Positions 32,357 to 40,316 of a stretch of 50,200 nucleotides of DNA are shown here, piece by piece. The stretch covers positions 1-50,200 of the forward strand of contig CAJUDV010000015.1 in NCBI GenBank assembly GCA_910585385.1. The letters are read 5' to 3'. The position numbers were made by a program, and so were the translations under genes. This DNA comes from an uncultured Oscillibacter sp. GTDB lineage: Bacteria; Bacillota; Clostridia; Oscillospirales; Oscillospiraceae. The notes below the pieces were generated by a model. It was given only the letters and a program-made list of their open reading frames with translations. It had not been told where the DNA came from and searched no databases. Every line of letters begins with the position of its first letter. Within the stretch, counting starts at the first letter, position 1.

Positions 32357-33124
32357 TCAGGGCTCCTCCGGAGTTTCCGCGGGCTCAATGGTAAAAAGCC
32401 CGCTCCTGTAATCTCTCTTTGCGCTGTCCACGGTGAGGACATCCCCGGTATCCTCTCTTGTCACAGTTATATCCTCGCCCCCATTGCCGGTCACCGTCAC
32501 CACGGAGCCCTTGACTACGCCGCTTTCATCCGGCCCGTCGTCCGTCTCCGTCACAACCGTGGTGCCGAACTTGCACGCAGTCTCCACATCGTCACTGGTA
32601 AAGCGGTTGGTGTAGGCGGTGCCGTCGCTGTCGGTGACGGTCTCCGTCAGCTCCCAGGATTCCACGCTGCCGGCGACGTCCACCTCTACCGTCCGGTTCT
32701 CCGTGGTCTTCTCGAAGTGGTACGCGCCGTCCCGCGCCATGTTCTCGGTGATGTTTACCTCCTCGCCGGCGGCGCAGAGGACCATCACTTTTCCGTCGTC
32801 CCGCTTCTCAATCCGCGCACCCGCGCTGACAGAGAACATCAGCTCATTGCCGTCCTGGTCCACGGCCTCATACCGGGTCTCGTAGCCGTCGGACCACACC
32901 TCCCGCAGACTGCGGAACAGCGCCCCGCCGCTGGCCAGGTCCGCCGCCCCGGCGCTTACCGCCAGGACTACGGTCATCACGGCGGCGATGGCTCCCGCCC
33001 GCAGGACTCTGGGCAGGCGCTTCGCCTCTTTCTTTTCCTTCATCATTTGAAAGACCTCCTTCTTGGCTTCCTCAGAGGCACACAGCCGGGAAAAGGTCTC
33101 GCAGTATAATCGTTTATCGATCAT
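32357..33124 (-). CDS. Putative anti-sigma factor, single-pass membrane protein
   Basis: The 255-residue protein has a cytoplasmic N-terminus (about residues 1-38) that would bind the sigma factor, one membrane span (about 43-60) and a long extracellular acidic domain rich in Thr, Val and Asp. It overlaps the sigma gene by 4 bases (ATGA), the usual arrangement of ECF sigma and anti-sigma pairs. No zinc-binding HxxxCxxC motif is seen. The call rests on topology and position; the extracellular part has no family I can name. Confidence 0.7.
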   Translation of the reverse strand: MIDKRLYCETFSRLCASEEAKKEVFQMMKEKKEAKRLPRVLRAGAIAAVMTVVLAVSAGAADLASGGALFRSLREVWSDGYETRYEAVDQDGNELMFSVSAGARIEKRDDGKVMVLCAAGEEVNITENMARDGAYHFEKTTENRTVEVDVAGSVESWELTETVTDSDGTAYTNRFTSDDVETACKFGTTVVTETDDGPDESGVVKGSVVTVTGNGGEDITVTREDTGDVLTVDSAKRDYRSGLFTIEPAETPEEP

Positions 33125-33597
33125 GGGCTCTCTGCCTCCTTCAAATTGGTTTTCAGCTGTCCCCTGGCCCGCATGAGCCAGGTTTGCACAGTGGACGGTT
33201 TGGCGTTCATGGCGCCGGCAATCTCCCGGACACTGTACCCCTCGTAGTAGTGAAGATAGATGGCGGCCCGGTATCGGGAGGGCAGCGCCATCACCTCCGC
33301 GAAGAGCTCGCTCTGGGCCGGGGTGTCAAACGCCGCCGTCTCCGGGGCCTCCTCCAGGGGGCCGGTTCTGCGGCGCCAGGGGGAGCGCAGCAGACGCCTG
33401 CACTCGTTCACCGCCACCCGTACCATCCAGAACCGCTCGTGCTCCGGCGTGTCAAAGGGGTCCTGGGTGTAGAGCTTCAGCAGCGTCTCCTGCATCACGT
33501 CCTCCGCGTCCGCCCGGTTTTTCAAATAGCTGTATGCCAGCCGGAACACCATATCGGCATACCGCTCCATGGCCGCCTCAAACGCCGTGTCCGTCAA
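33121..33597 (-). CDS. ECF-type RNA polymerase sigma factor
   Basis: The 158-residue sigma-70-family protein has only regions 2 and 4. Region 2 is YADMVFRLAYSYLKNRADAED with QETLLKLY (about residues 12-45). Region 4 is LPSRYRAAIYLHYYEGYS followed by the VREIAGAMNAKPSTVQTWLMRAR helix-turn-helix (about 105-148). The start appears to be TTG 33597, preceded by GAGGTGAG; an internal ATG nine codons later is the alternative. It is coupled to the downstream membrane anti-sigma gene. Repeated GATATT-type words lie upstream but I cannot assign its own promoter. Confidence 0.88.
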   Translation of the reverse strand: MTDTAFEAAMERYADMVFRLAYSYLKNRADAEDVMQETLLKLYTQDPFDTPEHERFWMVRVAVNECRRLLRSPWRRRTGPLEEAPETAAFDTPAQSELFAEVMALPSRYRAAIYLHYYEGYSVREIAGAMNAKPSTVQTWLMRARGQLKTNLKEAESP

Positions 33598-33897
33598 CGT
33601 TTCTCACCTCGCCTGTGCTGATCTTGAAAGGCCTTTCTGTATGGAATATCCCCCAGCGCCGGAAAATATCTCAAAAGCGCGCAAAATTTTTTCCATTGGG
33701 CGAGAGCACGCCGGATTCCCCCTGATATTTCCGGTTAACCGCCAAAACCACCGCGGCCGCAGGACAGCCGGTTTGCGGCCGCGGGCCCCGCGCACGGCCG
33801 GGCCAGTCTCTCAGCCGCTGAAGAAATCAGATCCGGCCTTTTTCAACTTTACGGAATATCTCCCAAATTTGTGCTTTCCCTTTTGGAAAAACTCTGA
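33598..33897. other. Gap between sigma factor and diguanylate cyclase genes
   Basis: No gene is seen. It contains a strong GC-rich hairpin, CCGCGGCCGCA at 33751-33761 with its complement at 33774-33784, without a T run, and several scattered GGAATATC/GATATTTCC words (near 33641, 33660, 33723 and 33852) that may belong to control of the sigma operon. Confidence 0.4.
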
Positions 33898-33903
33898 TAT
33901 AAT
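33896..33903 (+). promoter_or_regulatory. Promoter of the diguanylate cyclase gene (extended -10)
   Basis: TGATATAAT (TATAAT at 33898-33903 with an upstream TG one base away, at 33895-33896) is an extended -10; the -35 region (TTTCCC) is weak. It lies 90 bases upstream of the start. Confidence 0.55.
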
Positions 33904-33992
33904 ATTTTTATTGCGGCTGCCGCCATTGGGCGCATTCTATTAAAGAGTATATCACATTCGCCTGCGGGCGTCATAGTAAAAGGAGCATCGCC

Positions 33993-34913
33993 ATGGAGAG
34001 AATTCTGGTCATCGACGACAGCCCCGTTCAGGCCAATCTTCTCAAATCGATCCTGGATGACGTCTACGACGTCACCATGGTCCACACCGCCGAGAGCGGA
34101 CTGCACTACGCCAAGACCGGCGACTATTCCCTGATCCTTCTGGACGTCATCATGCCCAGCATCAATGGCTTCGAGCTGCTGACGCTGCTGCAGAAGGAGT
34201 CCTCTACCCGGCACATCCCAGTGATCCTCATCACCAGCCTCTCTGATTTTCAGAACGAGGAGCGGGGCCTGACCCTTGGAGCGGTGGATTATATCTCCAA
34301 GCCCTTCCACCCCATGGTGGTCAAGGCCCGGGTCAACACCCACATCAAGCTCTATCAATACCGCGCTCAGATCGAGCGGCAGGCCACGCTGGACCAGCTC
34401 ACCGGCGTGGCCAACCGGCGGTATTACAACACCATCAGCCTGGAGCGGTGGCAGGACGCCGTACGGCTGGGTGTCCCCATCTCCATCTGCATGATGGACA
34501 TCGACAAGTTCAAGGTCTACAACGACACCTTCGGCCACGTGGCGGGGGACAAGGTGATTGCCGCCGTGGCCGGCGCGGCCTCCGCCCGCCTGCAGCGCGC
34601 AACGGACCTCTTCGCCCGCTACGGCGGCGAGGAATTCGTCGCCATCGTTCTGGGCGGCTCGGCCGCCGACGCCTTCGAGCACATGAAGGGCATCCGGCAG
34701 GCCGTGGAGAACCTCCGCATTCCCCACAATGAGACCGTCTCTCCCTGGGTCACGGTCAGCATAGGCGGCGTAACCCTGTACCCCGGTCCCCGGGATTCCT
34801 ATGACACACACCTGAAAATCGCGGATACCATGCTGTACGACGCCAAGCGCTTCGGCCGGAACCAGGTGGTCTGGTACAGCGACAAGATGGAGCTCTGGCG
34901 GGAGCATAAATAA
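33993..34913 (+). CDS. Response-regulator diguanylate cyclase
   Basis: The 306-residue two-domain protein has a receiver domain in residues 1-120, with acidic pocket DD (8-9), phosphoacceptor Asp51 (LLDVIM) and Lys103 (SKPF), followed by a GGDEF domain (about 128-300) whose active site is GGEEF (211-215). The product-inhibition I-site RATD (202-205) sits five residues before it. It should make c-di-GMP when phosphorylated. No histidine kinase gene adjoins. The PilZ gene follows 37 bases downstream, so synthase and receptor are paired. AAAGGAGC precedes the start. Confidence 0.94.
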   Translation: MERILVIDDSPVQANLLKSILDDVYDVTMVHTAESGLHYAKTGDYSLILLDVIMPSINGFELLTLLQKESSTRHIPVILITSLSDFQNEERGLTLGAVDYISKPFHPMVVKARVNTHIKLYQYRAQIERQATLDQLTGVANRRYYNTISLERWQDAVRLGVPISICMMDIDKFKVYNDTFGHVAGDKVIAAVAGAASARLQRATDLFARYGGEEFVAIVLGGSAADAFEHMKGIRQAVENLRIPHNETVSPWVTVSIGGVTLYPGPRDSYDTHLKIADTMLYDAKRFGRNQVVWYSDKMELWREHK

Positions 34914-34950
34914 CCGTTGGGACGCGGAGGCGTCCGGAAAAGGAGATACC

Positions 34951-35643
34951 ATGGGTCTGTTTGGACTATTTGGAAAAAAAGCCGCAAAGGCTGAGATGCC
35001 CCCGATTGAGCCGGATCCCCCCTTTCTGGAGGACTACGCCGGCATCCGGGCGGAGGTAACGGACCTGGAGGGCCAACTGCTCTTCACGGCCAAGCTGCTG
35101 GGGCTGGAGGAGGACCACGGGGACCTGCACCTCCTGTCCGGCTCCTCCCTCCCCCGAGAGCTTGAAGAGCCCCTTCCTGTGCGGCTCCGGGGATTCAGCA
35201 TCCGAAAATCCAAAGCCGCCTATCTGGAGGGCATTATCCGTCCCTCTGAGGACGAGGGGATCTGGCATGTAGAAAAGCTGGCCCTTTCAAAACTGGAAAA
35301 CGACCGCTCCTATTTCCGCATGGATGTGGCCATGGACGCAAGTCTCACCCCTGTGAGTCGTCCCGGCGCGGAGGAGGAACCCTGCAAGCTGGTGGATCTC
35401 AGCGTAGGCGGCGTGCGCATCGCCTCCTCCCGCCAGCACCAGGTGGGGGACCGCCTTCTGCTCAGCGTGGATCTGACGCCGGGAAAGGCCCCCTCCACCA
35501 TCCTCTGCCAGATTCTGCGGGTCATCGGGCAAGAACAGGACTACGAATACGGCTGCCGCTTTATCGAGCTGAATGACGCGGACGAGGACCGGATCGTGCA
35601 GATTATGTTTGCCCTCCAGCGCAAGCAGAGCGGACGCCTATAA
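34951..35643 (+). CDS. PilZ domain c-di-GMP receptor
   Basis: The 230-residue protein has an N-terminal YcgR-like domain (about residues 20-110) and a C-terminal PilZ domain (about 118-225). Both c-di-GMP-binding motifs are intact: RSYFR (RxxxR, about residue 120) and DLSVGG (DxSxxG, about 150). It should bind the product of the upstream cyclase. The cellular target is unknown: in related clostridia such proteins affect flagella or exopolysaccharide, neither of which is encoded in this window. AAAGGAGAT precedes the ATG. Confidence 0.9.
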   Translation: MGLFGLFGKKAAKAEMPPIEPDPPFLEDYAGIRAEVTDLEGQLLFTAKLLGLEEDHGDLHLLSGSSLPRELEEPLPVRLRGFSIRKSKAAYLEGIIRPSEDEGIWHVEKLALSKLENDRSYFRMDVAMDASLTPVSRPGAEEEPCKLVDLSVGGVRIASSRQHQVGDRLLLSVDLTPGKAPSTILCQILRVIGQEQDYEYGCRFIELNDADEDRIVQIMFALQRKQSGRL

Positions 35644-35688
35644 TATCCTGCTCCTTCAAAGCGGAGGCCGAAACTGTTTTCCATCCGG

Positions 35689-35720
35689 CGGCGCGGCTAA
35701 AAAAGCCGCGCCGTCTTTTT
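35689..35720 (+). terminator. Terminator of the c-di-GMP pair
   Basis: A 10-bp stem CGGCGCGGCT with its complement (35689-35698, 35704-35713) is followed by TCTTTTT. Confidence 0.88.
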
Positions 35721-35832
35721 CAGCGTCCGAAAGGTCCGCCCTATTTCGCGCCCGGCAGCCTTTCTGCAAGCAATTTGTAAAATTTTGTATATTCTACACA
35801 ATGCAAACGCTTGCTTTTCGTCCATAAATTCG

Positions 35833-35861
35833 TTGAAAATATCAACTATTAGGAGTATACT
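35833..35861 (+). promoter_or_regulatory. Promoter of the S-layer protein gene
   Basis: TTGAAA (35833-35838), 17 bases and TATACT (35856-35861), about 60 bases before the start codon. Confidence 0.75.
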
Positions 35862-35920
35862 ACGATCATTCCAAGGCGGGCGGGATACCGCCCCGCCAAA
35901 AATGAATGGAGGCAGCACCC

Positions 35921-37450
35921 ATGAAGAAATTTTTCTCCCTGTTCCTCGTGCTTGTCATGATCTGCGCCATCCTGCCCTCCGCGGCCGCCAGCACCATCTA
36001 CACGGCCAAGGAGATCAAGGTCAAACACGATTTCCAGACCGAGGGTGTGGACGACGGCAAGGGCACCGCCACCTATGTGGACGTAGAGGGCGGTTACTAC
36101 ATCTCCCCCTGGAAGTATGACGTGGAGAGCATCAGCCTCACCGTCACATACAACGGTGAGGACTACAAGGTCAAAACCAAGGACTTGAAGCTGGACGGCC
36201 TCACGGAGGTGAAGGTCAGCGTCTACGAGCTGGACGGCAAGGTGGTCACCAGCACGGAGAGCGCCCCGGACGAGGCCAAAAAAATTGCCAAGTTTAAAAT
36301 TGACCTGGAGAAGTGGACGGTCATCGCCATGCCCAAGACCGGGGATCTGGAAATGGCTGTGAAATTCCAGTACAAGGACGCCGTTCCCGCCGACGCCAGC
36401 AACGCCGACGCCTATCCTCTGGACAGCGCCGCCCAGGAGCAGGTGGAGGCTCCCGCCGGTTCCGTGCTGCTGATTCAGGACTTCAAGGTCTGCAAGGGCA
36501 CTACCGACGAGACCAAGGAGATCCGCACAGTTCTCACTCCGGACGCGGACGGCGTGTACTTCGCCTCCCGCTGGGACTACAAGCTGGCCACCAAGGAGGG
36601 CGACGCCGGCGTTGGCCCCAACATCGACTGCAAGGTGGTCTACAACGGCTCCAACAAGAAGATGAAGGGCGAGGACATCCAGCCCGACGCCAACAACTGC
36701 GGCACCATGTACTTTTTCGATCTGGACGGCAAGCTGGACGTGGCCGCTGAGGTCCCCCAGGGCGCCACGGTGCTGGCGGAGTGCACTATGAGCCTGGATG
36801 GCGCCATCTGGTTCACCCCCAAGAGCGACAAGATCACCACGGAGCTGGAGTTCAACTACGACGCCTCCGAGACCTATGACGCCAAGAAGAACGTGGATCA
36901 GGTGAAAAACGAGAAGCCGGGCGCTGCCGCCGAGAAACCCGCTGAGCCCGCCGCTCCCAAGTTCACCGACGTGGCCGCCGACTCCCCCTATGCCGCCGCC
37001 ATTGAGTGGGCCGTAGGCAGGGAGATCACCCTGGGCAAGACCGAGACCACCTTTGCCCCCGCCGATCCCTGCACCGTTTCTCACATCCTGACCTTCCTGT
37101 GGCGCGCCAATGGCAAGCCCGGCGCCGCGGAGGGCGCGGCCGACCGTGACTCCGCCGCCAAGTGGGCCTTGGAGAAGGAGATGATCGCCCAGGACGCCGA
37201 CCTCGCCGTCACCTGCACCCGCAGCATGGCCGTAACCTTCATGTGGAAGGCCGCCGGGAGCCCCGAGGCGAAGACCGAGAAGGCCTTTACCGACGTGGCC
37301 GCCGACGCCGAGTACGCCGCCGCTGTGGCCTGGGCCGTGGAGAATGAGATCACCGCCGGCACCGGCGACGGCACCACCTTCGCCCCCGGCAATCCCTGCA
37401 ACCGCGGCCAGATCGTCACCTTCCTGCACCGGGCCGCCGCTGAAACGTAA
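35921..37450 (+). CDS. S-layer-homology surface protein with duplicated N-terminal domain
   Basis: The 509-residue secreted protein has a signal peptide MKKFFSLFLVLVMICAILP cleaved near AAAS. Residues about 35-330 contain two diverged copies of a roughly 100-residue domain I do not recognise; both share a Y-x-S-x-W-x-Y start, a VxYNG strand, LDGK, and a final hydrophobic strand ending F-x-Y-D. A charged Ala/Pro linker leads to three C-terminal SLH motifs (about 345-395, 405-445 and 455-505; the middle one is degenerate). It should be anchored to cell-wall polymer. GGAGG precedes ATG 35921; it has its own promoter and terminator. Confidence 0.88.
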   Translation: MKKFFSLFLVLVMICAILPSAAASTIYTAKEIKVKHDFQTEGVDDGKGTATYVDVEGGYYISPWKYDVESISLTVTYNGEDYKVKTKDLKLDGLTEVKVSVYELDGKVVTSTESAPDEAKKIAKFKIDLEKWTVIAMPKTGDLEMAVKFQYKDAVPADASNADAYPLDSAAQEQVEAPAGSVLLIQDFKVCKGTTDETKEIRTVLTPDADGVYFASRWDYKLATKEGDAGVGPNIDCKVVYNGSNKKMKGEDIQPDANNCGTMYFFDLDGKLDVAAEVPQGATVLAECTMSLDGAIWFTPKSDKITTELEFNYDASETYDAKKNVDQVKNEKPGAAAEKPAEPAAPKFTDVAADSPYAAAIEWAVGREITLGKTETTFAPADPCTVSHILTFLWRANGKPGAAEGAADRDSAAKWALEKEMIAQDADLAVTCTRSMAVTFMWKAAGSPEAKTEKAFTDVAADAEYAAAVAWAVENEITAGTGDGTTFAPGNPCNRGQIVTFLHRAAAET

Positions 37451-37472
37451 CAGTTCCTCTCTCAAAGAAAAA

Positions 37473-37528
37473 ACTCCCTCTATCGGAGGCAGGTTGCTTT
37501 CCTGTCTCCGATAGAGGGAGTGATTTTT
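37473..37528 (+). terminator. Terminator of the S-layer protein gene
   Basis: A 16-bp perfect stem (37473-37488 with 37506-37521), an inner GCAGG/CCTGT extension, and a T run at 37523-37528. Confidence 0.9.
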
Positions 37529-37821
37529 ATATCCCGTACTCGGGGAGCGGGAGGGAGAAGAGGTGAAGCCGCAAGGAGTCGCCACACCGAAAGAGCGCGT
37601 CCAGGCCGCCGGAAATCCCACGTCACCGGGTAAGCGCCCTGGAGGAATCGCGCGGAAACTCCGCTAATCTGCCGGCAGATTCCCCCGCAGGCCTCTCCCT
37701 TTTGAAGAAACGGCGGCAGCTGTTTTCCCGGCCCGGCGTGGCTGCCGGGGAAATCACCCAGCTCGCCACGCCCGCTTTCTCTCTCCGTGGCAGTCTCCCG
37801 GAAATTTGGAGGCAGTCAGAG
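37529..37821. other. Gap between S-layer gene and glgP
   Basis: I find no gene, tRNA or clear repeat here. Short open frames on both strands lack ribosome sites and family similarity. Confidence 0.4.
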
Positions 37822-37858
37822 CGCCCCTCCCGCCAGCGGCGGGAGGGGCGTCTTTTCT
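37822..37858. terminator. Hairpin at the end of the glycogen operon
   Basis: A perfect 13-bp stem CGCCCCTCCCGCC with its complement (37822-37850) lies 16 bases past the glgP stop. The T-rich side is on the plus strand, so for the glycogen transcript it acts more as a 3' stabiliser than a canonical terminator. Confidence 0.55.
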
Positions 37859-37865
37859 CTTGCCG

Positions 37866-40292
37866 TTATCTGTGGGACACGTGCCAGATATTGTCCGCAT
37901 ACTCCTTCACCGACCGGTCCGCGGCAAAGATGCCGCTGCGGGCGATGTTGTGGAGGCTCATACGGTTCCAGCGGTCCCGGTCCGCGTAGGCGGCAGTCAT
38001 ATCCCGCTCCGCCTGACAGTAGGACCCGAAGTCCGCCAGCAGCAGGTATTCGTCCGCCGCGCTGCCGCCGGAGCCGAACAGCAGCCGCTGGTACAGATCC
38101 TCGTAGGTCACGCCGTCCCGGAAGCCGGTGCGCAGGGCGTCCACGCAGCGGCGCAGGGTCTCGTCCTGGGTGTACAGCCGCTGGGGGATGTAACCCTCCC
38201 GCTTCAGCTGCCGCACCTCGTCGGCATGGAGACCAAAGAGGAACATATTCTCGCTGCCCAGCACCTGGTTCATCTCCACATTGGCGCCGTCCAGAGTGCC
38301 CACCGTCAAAGCGCCGTTCATCATGAACTTCATATTGCCGGTGCCGCTGGCCTCCTTGCCGGCGGTGGAGATCTGCTGGCTCACCTCGCTGGCGGGCATC
38401 AGCACCTCCGCCAGGGAGACCCGGTAATTCTCCAGAAACACCACTTGCAGTTTGTCCTTGCAGATGGGGTCGTGGGCAATCTGATCCGCCAGGGAGTTGA
38501 TGAGACGGATGATCCTCTTGGCCACCACATAGCCCGGGGCGGCCTTCGCGCCAAAGAGGAAGGTGTGGGGCTGAGTGATGGCGTTGGGGTCGTCCTGGAG
38601 CTTCTGATACAGGGCGATGATGTGCAGCACGTTCAGCAGCTGCCGCTTGTACTCGTGGAGCCGCTTCACCTGCACGTCAAAAATGGAGTTGGGGTCCAGA
38701 ATGACGCCCCGGGTCTTCTTTGCATGAAGGGCAAAGGTCTCCTTGTTCTGCCGCTTGATCTCCCCTATGCGGTCCAGCACAGTCTTGTCATCCGCGTAAT
38801 CGTCCAGCTTCTGCAGAACCATGGCGTTGGACAGATACTCGTTCCCGCCGGTGAGTTCCCGGATCAATCCGTCCAGGCCGGGGTTGATCTCGCTAAGCCA
38901 GCGGCGGTGGTCAATGCCGTTGGTGACATTCTTGAACTTCCAGGGCTCCATCTGGCAGGCGTCCCGGAAGACGTCGTTCCGCAGGATGTCGGTGTGCAGG
39001 GCGGAGACGCCGTTGACCGCCATGCTGCCGGCAATGCAGAGGTTCGCCATGCGGACCTCGCCGCCCCAGACGATGGCCATGTACTGCGTCTTGCCGGGGC
39101 CGTGGTAGTACTCGTCGATCCGGTTCTGCCAACGGCTGGAGATCTCCTTGATGATCTGCCAAATCCGGGGCAGGCGGTGCTCCATCAGCACCTGAGGCCA
39201 GCGCTCCAGGGCCTCCGCCAGGACGGTGTGGTTGGTGTATGCCACAGACTGGGTGGTGATGTTCCAGGCCTCTTCCCAGTCCATGCCGGCGTCGTCAATC
39301 AGGATGCGCATCAGTTCCGGAATCACCAGGGCCGGATGGGTGTCGTTGATCTGAATGACGTTTTTCTCGTGGAAGTTCTTCATCGTGCCATACAGGGACA
39401 TGTGCTTGGTGGTGATGGACTGTATGGTGGCGGAGACGAAGAAATACTGCTGTTTCAGCCGCAGGGACTTGCCCTCCATGTGGCTGTCGTCGGGGTAGAG
39501 GACCTTGGCGATGGACTCCGCCATGGCCTCCTCCTCCGCGGCTTTAAGATACTCGCCCCTGGAAAACAGGGACATATCCATGGGGGAGGTGGCCCGGGGC
39601 TCCCACAGCCGCAATGTGTTGACATGGTCCGTGCCAAAGCCGGGAATCTTCATGTCGCAGGGTACCGCCAAAACGGTGGTGGCGTTTTCATTGACGGTGT
39701 GCAGGCGCCCGTTGTCCCAGAACTCCCGCAGCGTACCGCCGAAGCGGACCTCCTGGGCCTCCTCGGGCTTTGGCACCAGCCAGGACACGCCCAGGTCCTT
39801 CCAGTGGTCCGGCAGCTCCACCTGCTCGCCCTCCACAATCTTCTGCTTGAAAAGACCCAGCTCGTAGCAGATGGAATAGCCGGTGGCCGGAATGTCCAGA
39901 GTGGCCATGGAGTCCAGATAGCAGGCCGCCAGGCGGCCCAGGCCGCCGTTGCCCAGGGCCGCGTCCGGCTCCATCTCAAAGATGTCCCCGGATTTGAAGC
40001 CCAGGTTGCCCAGGGCCTCTTTCAGCTGGGGCAGCACATCCAGGTTATAGGCGTTTTTCATCAGGCTCCGGCCCATCAAAAACTCCATGGACAGGTAGTG
40101 AACCCGCTTGCGCTGCTCCCGGTTGGTCCTCTTGCGGGTCTCCACCCCGCGGATGGCCATCACGTCCCGCAGAACCAGGGCACAGGCCTTCATCATCTCC
40201 TGATCGGTGGCCTCGTCGGGGGTCTTGCTGAAATTCAGCATCAGCTTTTCCGTCAGGGCTTTCTCCAGTGTTTCAGTGGTAAATGGTCTCAT
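37866..40292 (-). CDS. glgP: Glycogen phosphorylase
   Basis: The 808-residue PLP enzyme releases glucose-1-phosphate from glycogen ends. RKRVHYLSMEFLMGRSL and the NGGLGRLAACYLDSMAT segment (about residues 115-130) are family hallmarks, and the PLP-lysine region TAGKEASGTGNMKFMMNGA is intact near residue 650. Length is normal. It is the last gene of the glg operon, 24 bases after glgA, so synthesis and degradation enzymes are expressed together and must be balanced at the protein level. Confidence 0.97.
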   Translation of the reverse strand: MRPFTTETLEKALTEKLMLNFSKTPDEATDQEMMKACALVLRDVMAIRGVETRKRTNREQRKRVHYLSMEFLMGRSLMKNAYNLDVLPQLKEALGNLGFKSGDIFEMEPDAALGNGGLGRLAACYLDSMATLDIPATGYSICYELGLFKQKIVEGEQVELPDHWKDLGVSWLVPKPEEAQEVRFGGTLREFWDNGRLHTVNENATTVLAVPCDMKIPGFGTDHVNTLRLWEPRATSPMDMSLFSRGEYLKAAEEEAMAESIAKVLYPDDSHMEGKSLRLKQQYFFVSATIQSITTKHMSLYGTMKNFHEKNVIQINDTHPALVIPELMRILIDDAGMDWEEAWNITTQSVAYTNHTVLAEALERWPQVLMEHRLPRIWQIIKEISSRWQNRIDEYYHGPGKTQYMAIVWGGEVRMANLCIAGSMAVNGVSALHTDILRNDVFRDACQMEPWKFKNVTNGIDHRRWLSEINPGLDGLIRELTGGNEYLSNAMVLQKLDDYADDKTVLDRIGEIKRQNKETFALHAKKTRGVILDPNSIFDVQVKRLHEYKRQLLNVLHIIALYQKLQDDPNAITQPHTFLFGAKAAPGYVVAKRIIRLINSLADQIAHDPICKDKLQVVFLENYRVSLAEVLMPASEVSQQISTAGKEASGTGNMKFMMNGALTVGTLDGANVEMNQVLGSENMFLFGLHADEVRQLKREGYIPQRLYTQDETLRRCVDALRTGFRDGVTYEDLYQRLLFGSGGSAADEYLLLADFGSYCQAERDMTAAYADRDRWNRMSLHNIARSGIFAADRSVKEYADNIWHVSHR

Positions 40293-40316
40293 CGGTTTTC
40301 CATACCCGCCGCCCGC

